Source: CAZVWJ01 sp964631325
GTDB lineage: Bacteria; T1Sed10-126
Direction of reading: 5' to 3'
Length of the DNA: 31,943 nucleotides
Assembly: GCA_964631325.1 (NCBI GenBank)
Contig: CAZVWJ010000027.1
Location: forward strand, 1-31,943
Each line of letters begins with the position of its first letter. Within the stretch, counting starts at the first letter, position 1. Positions 24,218 through 31,943 of the stretch are shown here, in pieces. The notes under the pieces were generated by a model. The model made no database searches and was not told where the DNA came from. It saw only the letters and a list, made by a program, of their open reading frames with translations. Position numbers and translations under genes: made by a program.

Positions 24218-25012
24218 TCAGGAAACGATTCCTTCGCCCCCGTCGCACCGGATCACGTTGCCGGTCACATACTGACTACCTTCCTCAGCCATCAGGGAGA
24301 TAAATTTCGCCACATCTTCGGTTTCCGTAATTCTACCGGAAGGATTACGCCGGCGGGCCTCGGAAATCATATCCTTGTTTCCCGGTATTTTCCTTAAAGC
24401 TGGAGTGTCAGTAACCCCGGCCTGGATTGCATTGGCAGTAATCCCCTTATCCGCCAGTTCATAAGCAAGCTGGCGGATATTTGCTTCCAGGGCTGATTTA
24501 GCGGCAGACACCGGACCATAATAGGGCCAGGCGGTACTGCCTCCGGCAGAAGTCATGGCAAATATTCGGCCTCCCTCTACCATTAAACCGGGTTCAACGA
24601 TTCGCTGAGTCCAGTAAACAAGAGTACTGGCCATAACATCCAGGGTCATTTCCATCTGACTGGGCTTAACCAAATCATCCTCGCCGCCGTTCACGAACTT
24701 TTTGAGGGTGCCAAAAGCAAGCGAGTGCATCAATAATTTTACCTTGGCTCCCTCATCTTTTCGCGATTGTATTTCTTCGATAACCTTATCTCGGGTTTTC
24801 TCCTTGGCGGCATTACTGTTAAAGAAAACCACTTCCACGCCTTCATCTCGAAGTTCTTCAATCAGTTCTTCAACCTCTGGTAAATCAGATTTACGATCAA
24901 AATGAACTCCGGCTATATTCATTCCTTTTGCGGCAAGTTTACGTGCAGTTGTCGCTCCAAAACCACTGGAACTACCTAAAATCAATGCCCAGTCACCGGC
25001 TAAATTAGCCAT
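24218..25012 (-). CDS. enoyl-ACP reductase, SDR type (FabI/FabL-like)
   Basis: The 264-residue protein is a short-chain dehydrogenase with a nucleotide-binding LGSSSGFGATTA loop (about 12-22). The catalytic pair is Tyr165 and Lys172 in the YX6K spacing that distinguishes FabI/FabL enoyl-ACP reductases from ordinary YX3K dehydrogenases. HSLAFG at about 96-101 and the ALRKIPGNKDM loop also resemble FabL. It would carry out the last step of fatty acid elongation. The ATG follows GGGAGG by about 9 bases. No other fatty-acid gene is adjacent. An SDR of another specificity remains possible. Confidence 0.75.
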   Translation of the reverse strand: MANLAGDWALILGSSSGFGATTARKLAAKGMNIAGVHFDRKSDLPEVEELIEELRDEGVEVVFFNSNAAKEKTRDKVIEEIQSRKDEGAKVKLLMHSLAFGTLKKFVNGGEDDLVKPSQMEMTLDVMASTLVYWTQRIVEPGLMVEGGRIFAMTSAGGSTAWPYYGPVSAAKSALEANIRQLAYELADKGITANAIQAGVTDTPALRKIPGNKDMISEARRRNPSGRITETEDVAKFISLMAEEGSQYVTGNVIRCDGGEGIVS

Positions 25013-25156
25013 CTTATGAGCCTCCCGTCTGAATTTTAGTAAGTTGCATCTTAAAAATTCCCCTTTATATCCTTATTTTTCTATCTTCAAAACCAAATTA
25101 AATGTATCTAATACTTTCAAAGAATTAATATTTTTTCAACCATATAGCCCGACAAG

Positions 25157-25175
25157 AAAAAAAGCCGGGTCCCGG
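25157..25175 (-). terminator. possible intrinsic terminator of the 159-residue gene
   Basis: On the minus strand a GC stem (CCGG-GAC-CCGG, 25165-25175) is followed by a run of seven T with little interruption. The stem is short. It would end transcription of the gene at 25435-25914, from which it is now separated by MITE C. Confidence 0.3.
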
Positions 25176-25231
25176 TAAACGTTTAGGAACTATATCAGAA
25201 ACCTTTTCAAGTATCCACAAAAAAAGACTTC

Positions 25232-25418
25232 GTAACTACTCACCTAATCTTTTCCCTCCTTGATGGGGGAAAATACAAATGGGGGTGAAAAGAGCCTTAA
25301 AAGGCCTTTTGACGCAACAATTTCGCCTAAGAAACTGATAGTCCCCCTCTCTCTGGCCCTGTCCATGCGCAGGACAAGCTCTCTCCCACAAGGGGAGAGA
25401 GGATAGGTGAGTAGTTAC
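25232..25418. mobile_element. MITE C (187 bp), perfect 15-bp TIRs and perfect 8-bp target duplication
   Basis: The left end GTAACTACTCACCTA (25232-25246) is the exact inverse of the right end TAGGTGAGTAGTTAC (25404-25418). The flanks AAGACTTC (25224-25231 and 25419-25426) are identical. The interior has no gene; it contains the CCCTG-N8-CAGGA module (25357-25374) and CTCTCTCCCACAAGGGGAGAGAG. It inserted only about 8 bases after the stop codon of the neighbouring gene. The GTAA tips and 8-bp duplication resemble the IS66 family, but that link is inference. Confidence 0.92.
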
Positions 25419-25434
25419 AAGACTTCTTATTGGG

Positions 25435-25914
25435 TCAGCCCTTTAATTCTCCCGGGTGGTCCCGCAATTTATCCAGATTATTCGTTGACACCACCGAGTA
25501 TTCAAAATTCATTTTTTGAATTATTTTAAGCTCTTCTTCCTCCGGCGCCGAAGCTACTAAAATTTTATCTACGTTATTCTGTTGTAAGATATTTAGCACC
25601 AGGGAAAACCGGCCCCGCTGAATCTTGATCGCCGGATTTAAGATAAATTTCTCCGAAATCATTTCACCTTCATCGTCCACAATGAAAAGACCCAGGTACC
25701 GCCCGTTTGCCGGATTATTAGCGAGCTCTTTCAAGTTTGTTTTAACCGAAAATCCAAGTGTGGTAGTATCTACCTGCTTTTTGAGCATAACCCGAGGATC
25801 AGATACTCTGTCAAGCTCGCCCAGCTTATCTTCAACCCTCTTTTTTAATTCGGCCTCTGCTTCTTCATCCAGTTCCGCTTCGATACAAGCGTCCACAAAA
25901 AGTCTGGCATACAT
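25435..25914 (-). CDS. uncharacterised 159-residue protein
   Basis: I do not recognise this protein. It has an acidic helical N-terminus (about 10-35). A mixed alpha/beta C-terminal part (about 95-150: LVLNILQQNNVDKILVASAPEE, then KIIQKMNFEYSVVST) faintly resembles the NifX/NafY-like fold of small regulatory or cofactor proteins. That resemblance is too weak to name it. The frame opens with GTG at 25923, but that codon overlaps the GAGGTG ribosome binding site. The ATG at 25912-25914 has correct spacing and is the start chosen. Confidence 0.7.
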   Translation of the reverse strand: MYARLFVDACIEAELDEEAEAELKKRVEDKLGELDRVSDPRVMLKKQVDTTTLGFSVKTNLKELANNPANGRYLGLFIVDDEGEMISEKFILNPAIKIQRGRFSLVLNILQQNNVDKILVASAPEEEELKIIQKMNFEYSVVSTNNLDKLRDHPGELKG

Positions 25915-25944
25915 TCCTAACACCTCAAAATTTTGTGATGGATT

Positions 25945-27522
25945 TTATTCCCGGGAAGGCATATTTTTCAAAAAATAACGATCTTCCACAAACGAACTTC
26001 CCGTAGTCAACGGAGAGTTTTTCTCCAGATATTCGCGCAAAGCTTTCCGAATAGTCAAGCCGGTATGCGTGAATCTTTTCTTACCGCCGGCGAGGTCCTT
26101 GAAACCATCCCCACCTTCGGCGAGAAAACTATTTGTAACTACTTTGTAGGACTGTTCGGGCTCCAGTGGCTGACCACCAAGTTTGACCCCAGTCACCCGG
26201 CGTCCCGGCGGGTTGTTAAAATTAATCCTGGCCCGGGCCCCGCTCACCTGGATTAAACCCTTATCCAAAGTCGCTCCCTGTTCAATTATACTCCTGATTT
26301 TCTTGCCCTTTAACTGCATCGTAACCAGCTCATTCCCGAACGGGAGAACCTGGTAAAGATGACGCACGGTGATTTTCCCTGCCGGAATTTCGGACCGGAT
26401 CCCGTAACTGTTCTGAAAAGCAACGTCAGCTCCCACGGCCCGGCGCATAGCATCAGTAATTAAATTACCCAGCCGGGAGCTGGATTTTGAATCCCGGCTC
26501 AGGCGAACGTCAGCATGACCTATTTTAACTGAAAGTTTTTCTTTCATTCGTTCCCTGTAAGGAGCCAGGGCCTGTTTAACCCGGGTATCCGGAGGATAAA
26601 GTTTATGCCGCAGAGAAACCAGGTCCCCGTTAAATCTCCGGATCTGCCCGGTTTCAAGATCAATCCACAAATCCAGCCGGCCGACCGAGGTTAACGCATC
26701 CCCGGCCTGGGCTACAATAGTTTTGCCCACCACGAGGGGCGGATCAACACGGCTGTGAGAATGGCCGCCGATAATCAGATCGATCCCGGCGACCTGGCGG
26801 GCAAGTTCTTTGTCCGCTTTGAGTCCCTGGTGGGTCAAACCAATAATCAAATCAACGCTCTTCTTACGCAGTTTTCGAACGGCCCGGCGAGCCATTTTTG
26901 CGCTGTTTTTAAAACTGGTTCCTTCAATCATCCCGGCTTTAACGAGATGTTTCATCTCGGGACCTACTATTAAACCAAAAATCCCAATTTTAACTCCCTG
27001 GACCTGCTTGACTGCCCAGGGCCTGGTCCCCGGAAATTGTTTTCCGGCCTCAGTTAATATATTAGCGGCAAGAACTGGTAGATCCAGCGAATGAATACGT
27101 TTTTTTAAAGTCGCAGTCCCCACGTCAAACTCGTGGTTGCCAATTGTTGTAAAGTCATAATTAAGCTGATTTAAACCGGTAATCATCGGCTTGCCACCGT
27201 TTAAATCCGATTCCGGCGTGCCGGTAAACCAGTCGCCGGCATCGAGAATCAAAAGTCCCCGTCCCTGCTGGTGAGCATTTTTTCGAACTTCACTACAGTA
27301 GGTAGCCAGGGCCGCGACCCCCCCCACAAGCGGCGGGGAATCTGTTTTTAGCCAGGTGGCCCGCTGGCCCATGAAATGGCCGTGAATATCGTTAGTATGC
27401 AAAATTGTCAGGGGCTGGCCCGGTTGTTTCGCCGGTCGTTCCCCCATCCCCCAGGCCGGCGCTGAGATAAGTAATACCGCAAACAGAGTAGCCAGAGCTA
27501 AATATCTAAATTTTCTCGCCAT
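25945..27522 (-). CDS. secreted 5'-nucleotidase / 2',3'-cyclic phosphodiesterase (UshA/YfkN family)
   Basis: The 525-residue protein has a signal peptide (about 1-25, cleavage likely near SAPAWG). The metallophosphatase domain has all metal motifs: HTNDIHGH, LDAGDWF, GNHEFDVG, LTHQG and GGHSHS. The C-terminal 5'-nucleotidase domain has FQNSYGIR, PFGNELV and LAEGGDGF. It should strip phosphate from extracellular or periplasmic nucleotides to salvage nucleoside and phosphate. The ATG follows GGTGAG by 5-6 bases. It is 30 bases ahead of the 159-residue gene on the same strand, so they may be co-transcribed. Confidence 0.92.
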   Translation of the reverse strand: MARKFRYLALATLFAVLLISAPAWGMGERPAKQPGQPLTILHTNDIHGHFMGQRATWLKTDSPPLVGGVAALATYCSEVRKNAHQQGRGLLILDAGDWFTGTPESDLNGGKPMITGLNQLNYDFTTIGNHEFDVGTATLKKRIHSLDLPVLAANILTEAGKQFPGTRPWAVKQVQGVKIGIFGLIVGPEMKHLVKAGMIEGTSFKNSAKMARRAVRKLRKKSVDLIIGLTHQGLKADKELARQVAGIDLIIGGHSHSRVDPPLVVGKTIVAQAGDALTSVGRLDLWIDLETGQIRRFNGDLVSLRHKLYPPDTRVKQALAPYRERMKEKLSVKIGHADVRLSRDSKSSSRLGNLITDAMRRAVGADVAFQNSYGIRSEIPAGKITVRHLYQVLPFGNELVTMQLKGKKIRSIIEQGATLDKGLIQVSGARARINFNNPPGRRVTGVKLGGQPLEPEQSYKVVTNSFLAEGGDGFKDLAGGKKRFTHTGLTIRKALREYLEKNSPLTTGSSFVEDRYFLKNMPSRE

Positions 27523-27562
27523 CTTTACTCACCTCACCAATATTTTTACAGAACCTCAAAAC

Positions 27563-27641
27563 GTCATCCCGGGGCCCCGAGCCCGGAATCCAACTTGGTT
27601 TTGACCTTTAACGGAGATCAACGTCAAATTCAAAATGGATT
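27563..27641 (-). repeat. 79-bp dispersed repeat, copy 2 (inverted)
   Basis: The reverse complement of this stretch matches 2590-2668 with about 8 mismatches. A partial third copy of its GC-rich end is at 27681-27714, giving two tandem pieces here. Confidence 0.75.
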
Positions 27642-27887
27642 GCCGGATCAAGCCCGGCAATGACGGTCATCCCCCCGGTCGTCATTCCGGGGCCCCGAGC
27701 CGGAATCCAACTTGATCTTACATCTTTTTAGCTCGCAGATCTACACGGATAAACGCAGATTTTTTACTATCTACTATCGCCGTAATCAAAATTAACGCTC
27801 TTCCCTTATTCCCTGGTGGGAGGGGACTAAGGGGAGGGGGAACGATGACACGAACAGTGTTCACCCCCACCTAACCTCCCCCATCAA

Positions 27888-27938
27888 GGGGGAGGAATGA
27901 TGGAATGAAAGTTGTTGCATTTGATAGTTGAATTCAAG
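27888..27938 (+). repeat. 51-bp dispersed repeat, copy 2
   Basis: Matches 15019-15069 at 50 of 51 bases. It again begins in the right arm of a poly-C/poly-G hairpin, though the hairpin loop is inverted (CCCCCATCAAGGGGG here). Confidence 0.8.
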
Positions 27939-28079
27939 TCTTTTAAGTTTAACAATATTTTAGTATTCTCGCAGGTTTTCCCGGTTCCGGAACTATTTTC
28001 AAGGGAGCAGATTACCTTTGCAACTGGGAGGGACAATTAACTCGAGAGAAATAAAGGTAAGAAACTAAGGGGATTTATT

Positions 28080-30011
28080 TTATAAATTAGAACTTAATGC
28101 TTGCTGTTGCTGATTAAGATCGGCCATCATTTGTTCCATCTGCAAAAATCTCTGTTCAAGCTGTTCTTTCTTGGCCTGGACGTGATCCTCCTGGTCTTCA
28201 ATCCGTTCCTGGAGGTTATCAATCCGGGTGTCAAAACTGTCAATCCGCTCGGGCAGGATACCGTTACTGCTGTCGGTGGCATCATTAAGATAACTCTGAA
28301 GCTCTGTCGCAATCCCATCGGCACTGTCCCCTTCCGAAGTGTCAGCGTTGAACAGACTGCGCACACCCTGTTCGTCAGAATCCAATTTACTCTGAAATTC
28401 AGAAGAATCAAATTTCAATTTTCCAACATCAGAATCGGCGGCCAGCGTGGGATCAACAGTTTCAATACCAATGTCGGCTATTGACTGAATTTTACTGTCC
28501 GCGGCTGTAGCGTTTTCGTACCTGTCGGTAACCAGCCGGTTCAAAGTTGCTTTCACCTGTCGTGGAATCGATTTACCGACAAAAGGCCCACTCTCTCCGG
28601 TTTCTTCGCCCGGTTCGCTGGGCACGTTAATAGAGCTTTTTTTGTTGATAAATTCCACGACGCTGTTGTATTGGGCGACAAATTCCTCCACGGATTTCTG
28701 AGTTGAGGCCGTATCTTGCTTAACTGTGATCTGGATCGGATCTCCAGAGTTATTTGATTCCTTGTAAAGGTCCTTCAAATTCAAGGTCAATCCCTGGGTC
28801 TCCACGGTATTGCCGTCCGCATAAACAGTTTCACCGTTAATCTTTAATTTTGCGCTCTGACCGGCGGTCGAGTCACCGGCCGCCTGTCCCCCGACACTGC
28901 CGTCTTCTAAGTTTAACACTTCTGCCAGGTTCCCGGATTCGTCGGTAACTTCAATTTCACCCGTGCCAGTATTCTCGGTCTGCAGAGTGATTTTGTCCGA
29001 AAGATCACTGTAGGAAGCGGTTACCCCGTTCTCGGCTTCGGAAATTTTTTGGACTATACTGTTAATCGAATCACTACTCGCATCCCAGCTTATTGATTCA
29101 CCGGCCACGGAAATGGTACCTGAACTGTCTACACTGTTAGTGAAAAGGACATCCTCCAGGTTGGCCGAGGAATCAGCACTGATTACATTGGACCCGGCTG
29201 TAGCTTGATTCTCGGAAAAGGTATGGATGGTAGTATCTCCAGTCACTCCGGTTTTCGTTAAAAATTCATACCCGTTGTCATCGTCCAGACGAAATGAAGT
29301 TCCCCCGTCTCCGTCAGTGTCATTAGCCTGAAAATAAAACTTGTCTTCGCTGGAATCATAACCAAATTCAACCGAATTCAACTGACTGTTGACATCGTCA
29401 ATCATAGATTGAAAAGTATTGTATTTATCCAAGTCTACCGGGACGTCCCAGCCACTGGTCTCATCATCAATCCGCCATTCAGCCGTGCTGTCTCCACTGG
29501 TTGAGACCGATTTGGAGAGTTGATTCAGGTAGGAGGTTGAATCAAGGTCCAGCTCACCCGAGCCTTCAACAACTTCAAAATAACTTTTGGAGGCTTTTCC
29601 GCCACTATATGCATCACCGGAAACATCGTGAGCCGCATCATTGTCAAAAGTCACCTGGTTGTTAATCACCTGGCCGCTGGAAAGACGCGCCTGGGTGGCC
29701 AACTGCTCGACGTAAACCTCGTAAGTTCCTTCGGCCGCCTTGTCTTTGTCAGTGATGGAAACCCCGACCACACTGGAATCAGAGCTGTTAACACTGAGCT
29801 GATCCCAGGTGTCAGAATCAGCCAGGGAATCCACCTTGTCCAGCAGGTTGGAAACCCGGTTATTCAAGTCCCGGTACGCACCCTGGGTGGTTTTTGTTTC
29901 CTCTATGCGACTTTCATACCTTTGAATGGGCTGGCGCTCAATTTGAAGGAGTGATGCAATTATTTTGTCAGTATTCAAACCCGAGGAAAGTCCACTAAAC
30001 GAAACAGCCAT
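28080..30011 (-). CDS. fliD: flagellar filament cap protein FliD (hook-associated protein 2)
   Basis: The 643-residue protein caps the flagellar filament and guides flagellin assembly. The N-terminal domain starts with the family pattern FSGLSSGLNTDKIIASLLQIERQPIQRY. The C-terminal domain has FVAQYNSVVEFIN (about 440-452), a DIGIET segment and a terminal coiled coil (about 598-640, rich in Glu and Gln). The central part is very rich in Asp, Ser and Thr and almost free of Cys, in line with a surface protein in a salty setting. TTG at 30017 is too close to GGAGG; the ATG at 30009-30011, 8 bases away, is the start. A sigma-28-like promoter lies upstream. Confidence 0.92.
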   Translation of the reverse strand: MAVSFSGLSSGLNTDKIIASLLQIERQPIQRYESRIEETKTTQGAYRDLNNRVSNLLDKVDSLADSDTWDQLSVNSSDSSVVGVSITDKDKAAEGTYEVYVEQLATQARLSSGQVINNQVTFDNDAAHDVSGDAYSGGKASKSYFEVVEGSGELDLDSTSYLNQLSKSVSTSGDSTAEWRIDDETSGWDVPVDLDKYNTFQSMIDDVNSQLNSVEFGYDSSEDKFYFQANDTDGDGGTSFRLDDDNGYEFLTKTGVTGDTTIHTFSENQATAGSNVISADSSANLEDVLFTNSVDSSGTISVAGESISWDASSDSINSIVQKISEAENGVTASYSDLSDKITLQTENTGTGEIEVTDESGNLAEVLNLEDGSVGGQAAGDSTAGQSAKLKINGETVYADGNTVETQGLTLNLKDLYKESNNSGDPIQITVKQDTASTQKSVEEFVAQYNSVVEFINKKSSINVPSEPGEETGESGPFVGKSIPRQVKATLNRLVTDRYENATAADSKIQSIADIGIETVDPTLAADSDVGKLKFDSSEFQSKLDSDEQGVRSLFNADTSEGDSADGIATELQSYLNDATDSSNGILPERIDSFDTRIDNLQERIEDQEDHVQAKKEQLEQRFLQMEQMMADLNQQQQALSSNL

Positions 30012-30437
30012 TTTCAAAACCTCCCTGTGTATTATCCCTGCACACCAGAAAACTCTCTGTATCCTTCCTCCAATGAAGGATTCCAGACATTCTTATAATC
30101 GACCACTTAATTAAATAACTTAAACAAAATCTGGATTACTTCGACTAATTCACGCAAACTAAATTTTTTAAAGAGTAGTTAGATCCAAAAATCCACCCAG
30201 TAAAAATATACTACACAGAGTTACGTTATGCAATTTTTTTCTCAATAATTTTATTTGAACAGATAAATAATTCTACATTCCAGAAAGGATTATATCTGCC
30301 GGGGAACTTGCCGGTTGACCTCCTCCCGGCGATAGAACATAATTCCTATGGTTGAATCTTTTGTCATTGCTACATTAAACTGATAATTGCATTAGCCACC
30401 TGAAAAAAGTCACAGAACTCACTACGAGGAATACTGA
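30012..30437. other. 426-bp divergent intergenic region between fliD and maf-like gene
   Basis: This AT-rich region must contain promoters for both genes. A good sigma-28-like site faces fliD (30096-30122). A weaker TAAA-N15-GCC arrangement faces the maf-like gene at about 30375-30400, but its -10 matches only GCC. No repeat family of the window is present here. Confidence 0.5.
30096..30122 (-). promoter_or_regulatory. candidate sigma-28 (flagellar) promoter for fliD
   Basis: On the minus strand TAAG (30119-30122), a 15-base spacer and GTCGATTA (30096-30103) resemble the sigma-28 consensus TAAA-N15-GCCGATAA at 3/4 and 6/8. It is about 85 bases upstream of the fliD start codon. This class of promoter usually drives late flagellar genes such as fliD. 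Confidence 0.5.
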
Positions 30438-31892
30438 ATGCAAATAAAACCAGCACAGGAAAAAGGATATTACGTAAAAGATTTCCAGGGCAAAACTACT
30501 CTACACTCCCCTGTCAATCCCTACCGGGAAGCCCGTCAGCTATTCCCCGATAAATTCCGGCCGGAAGCGCGACCGATTCTGGTGGGGGCCGGGCTTGGCT
30601 ATCGATTGAACGAGCTGGCTGAACTCCTCACCCCGCCGCGTGCTCTTGTCCTCGAACCTTTTCCCGAACTGCTGCAGCGCGGCCGGGAGCTGGAAATATG
30701 GACGCCGGAAGACTATGAACAGCTTGTGATTATTGAGCCCGGGCAAGAGGAACTCCTCGCCCACCTGGAGAATTTTCTCCCCCTTGAAACTTATAACAGG
30801 TGGGAGCTAATTGACTGGCCTAAATACCGTCAACTGGCTCCGGATTTTTTCAGAAAAATGAAAATTCAACTGGAGGGATTAAATCATTATCACGAGATAA
30901 ATCTGCTCACCCTCCGCAACAGGGGCCAGAAGTGGTTGGAACAAACCCGGCAATTATTACCGCTTCTGCCGGAGACCAACGTTCCTACCCCGGAAAGTTT
31001 CCAGGGACCGGTAGCCGTGGTCGGGGCCGGCCCCTCACTGGACAAACAACTCCCCTGGCTGCGAAAAAACAGGGAGCACCTGAACGTGGTGGCAATCAAC
31101 ACCGCCGGACCAATTCTCGCCAAAGCCAACGTCGAGGTCGACCTCCATTTTGCCGCTGATGCTGATGAAAAGGTGTATGAGGACCTGGCAGCCAGCCAAT
31201 TAAATCACCTACTGGTTTCGCCGGCAGTAAATCCGGCAGTAGTTCACGAACTGGACGTTCCATTTACCCTGATGGTCCTCACTTCACCGTTCACCGACTG
31301 GATGTTCGGCGCCCCTTTTCTCACTCGGGGAGCGGCCAGCAGTGCAGCCAGTCCGACCCTGGTGAAATGGTTGCTGGATAAACCTGTTTCCAACATTTAT
31401 TTACTTGGTATGGACTTAGAAAGCCGCCGGGGACGCTATTACGCCCGGGGAACCGGGCGTGAGGAAAAGGTCCGGGAAAAATTAAATCGCTTTTATACCC
31501 TGCCGGGCTGGCACCAGGAAAAAATTAAACGCGAATACTCGGGCCGCCACTCCCAGCTTGAGACTCAACAGCGCTGGCTGGAGTTTCTCGGTCAACAATT
31601 TGAAACGATTCAAGCGGTAAAACCGGAGCCACGCTGGTGGAGTGGCAACCCGGCCCCGGACAACCCGGAAGGACAAGCGGAAAAGTTTTGCTTTAAATCC
31701 CCGGATGAACACACCACGAAAAAATGGCTACACAAACAATACGAGTACTTTCGAGCACTTCGAAGCGGTGGGGAAACTACCCGAGCATGGCAACGTTACT
31801 TGTTCTGGTTGAAGGAACTAATAACTGATTGGGAAAAGGAATATGAACGATGGCGCCAATCCTTCCGCGCCACCTTACAAAAACTCAATTAA
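30438..31892 (+). CDS. Maf-like / DUF115 flagellin glycosylation protein
   Basis: The 484-residue protein belongs to the motility-associated factor (Maf) group with a central DUF115 (MptE-like) domain. Landmarks are LVGAGLGYRLNEL (about 48-60), VAVVGAGPSLDKQLPWL (about 191-207), the FAADAD segment and GAASSAASPTLVKWLL (about 299-314). Maf proteins transfer nonulosonic acids such as pseudaminic or legionaminic acid onto flagellin. The position next to fliD supports this. The ATG has GAGG 8 bases upstream. No sugar-synthesis genes are within the window, which ends 51 bases after the stop. Confidence 0.82.
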   Translation: MQIKPAQEKGYYVKDFQGKTTLHSPVNPYREARQLFPDKFRPEARPILVGAGLGYRLNELAELLTPPRALVLEPFPELLQRGRELEIWTPEDYEQLVIIEPGQEELLAHLENFLPLETYNRWELIDWPKYRQLAPDFFRKMKIQLEGLNHYHEINLLTLRNRGQKWLEQTRQLLPLLPETNVPTPESFQGPVAVVGAGPSLDKQLPWLRKNREHLNVVAINTAGPILAKANVEVDLHFAADADEKVYEDLAASQLNHLLVSPAVNPAVVHELDVPFTLMVLTSPFTDWMFGAPFLTRGAASSAASPTLVKWLLDKPVSNIYLLGMDLESRRGRYYARGTGREEKVREKLNRFYTLPGWHQEKIKREYSGRHSQLETQQRWLEFLGQQFETIQAVKPEPRWWSGNPAPDNPEGQAEKFCFKSPDEHTTKKWLHKQYEYFRALRSGGETTRAWQRYLFWLKELITDWEKEYERWRQSFRATLQKLN

Positions 31893-31943
31893 CTTAACTT
31901 CACCCCCCATTAAAAATGACACAGCAAGAGTATCCCCACTAAC

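Larger units (their letters stand above)
25013..25434. other. 422-bp intergenic region with a terminator candidate and MITE C
   Basis: The left 150 bases form the AT-rich leader of the enoyl-ACP reductase gene. A weak terminator-like hairpin lies at 25157-25175. MITE C (25232-25418) occupies most of the right half. I see no gene. Confidence 0.65.
27523..28079. other. 557-bp intergenic region made of dispersed repeats
   Basis: It holds the inverted copy of the 79-bp repeat (27563-27641), a shorter piece of the same repeat (27681-27714), a CGCAGATCTACACGGATAAA segment at about 27736-27755, GGGAGG/CCTCCC-type hairpins (about 27810-27892) and the second 51-bp repeat (27888-27938). The last 140 bases, downstream of fliD, show nothing recognisable. 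No gene is supported. Confidence 0.65.

Overview
The window is about 32 kb of one bacterial chromosome, densely coded, with 27 protein genes that I can support and no rRNA, tRNA or CRISPR array that I can see. The organism looks like a flagellated, diderm-type bacterium: there is a flagellar cap gene (fliD), a Maf-type flagellin glycosylation gene and a GmhA-type heptose isomerase. Many proteins are rich in Asp and Glu (FliD, the MetE-like pair, the 514-residue anchored protein), which suggests a moderately halophilic lifestyle. About a third of the genes start with GTG or TTG, usually behind a good GGAGG-type ribosome binding site. I cannot assign a phylum.

Layout. At 173-2160 (minus strand) there are two adjacent single-domain MetE-like proteins. 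At 2698-4510 (minus) an AMMECR1 protein lies behind a PAS-GGDEF diguanylate cyclase. At 4740-7135 (plus) lies a succinate dehydrogenase/fumarate reductase flavoprotein and iron-sulfur pair with no membrane anchor gene. At 7138-9253 (minus) are two unrecognised genes. At 9559-14923 (minus) are DUF2851, HIT, PHP, citrate synthase and isocitrate dehydrogenase genes. At 15142-22672 (minus) is a long cluster in transcription order ftsY-ribD-ribE-ribBA-ribH-nusB-TPR-gmhA, covering the four riboflavin biosynthesis enzymes from GTP to riboflavin. At 22807-24165 (plus) is a GGDEF protein whose active site has decayed. At 24218-27522 (minus) are an enoyl-ACP reductase, a small unknown protein and a secreted 5'-nucleotidase. 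At 28080-31892 fliD (minus) and a maf-like gene (plus) are divergent.

Metabolically, citrate synthase, NADP-type isocitrate dehydrogenase and the SdhAB-like pair give an oxidative TCA arm and a fumarate/succinate step. Two GGDEF proteins, one apparently active and one apparently only a c-di-GMP binder, together with the flagellar genes point to c-di-GMP control of motility.

The most striking non-coding content is a population of small repeats confined to intergenic gaps. Three are complete miniature transposable elements with 15-bp terminal inverted repeats (consensus GTAACTACTCACCTA) and 8-bp target duplications. One sits inside the riboflavin cluster. Other families include a 35-bp direct repeat on both sides of icd, an approximately 79-bp repeat in inverted copies 25 kb apart, and paired hairpins with complementary loops.
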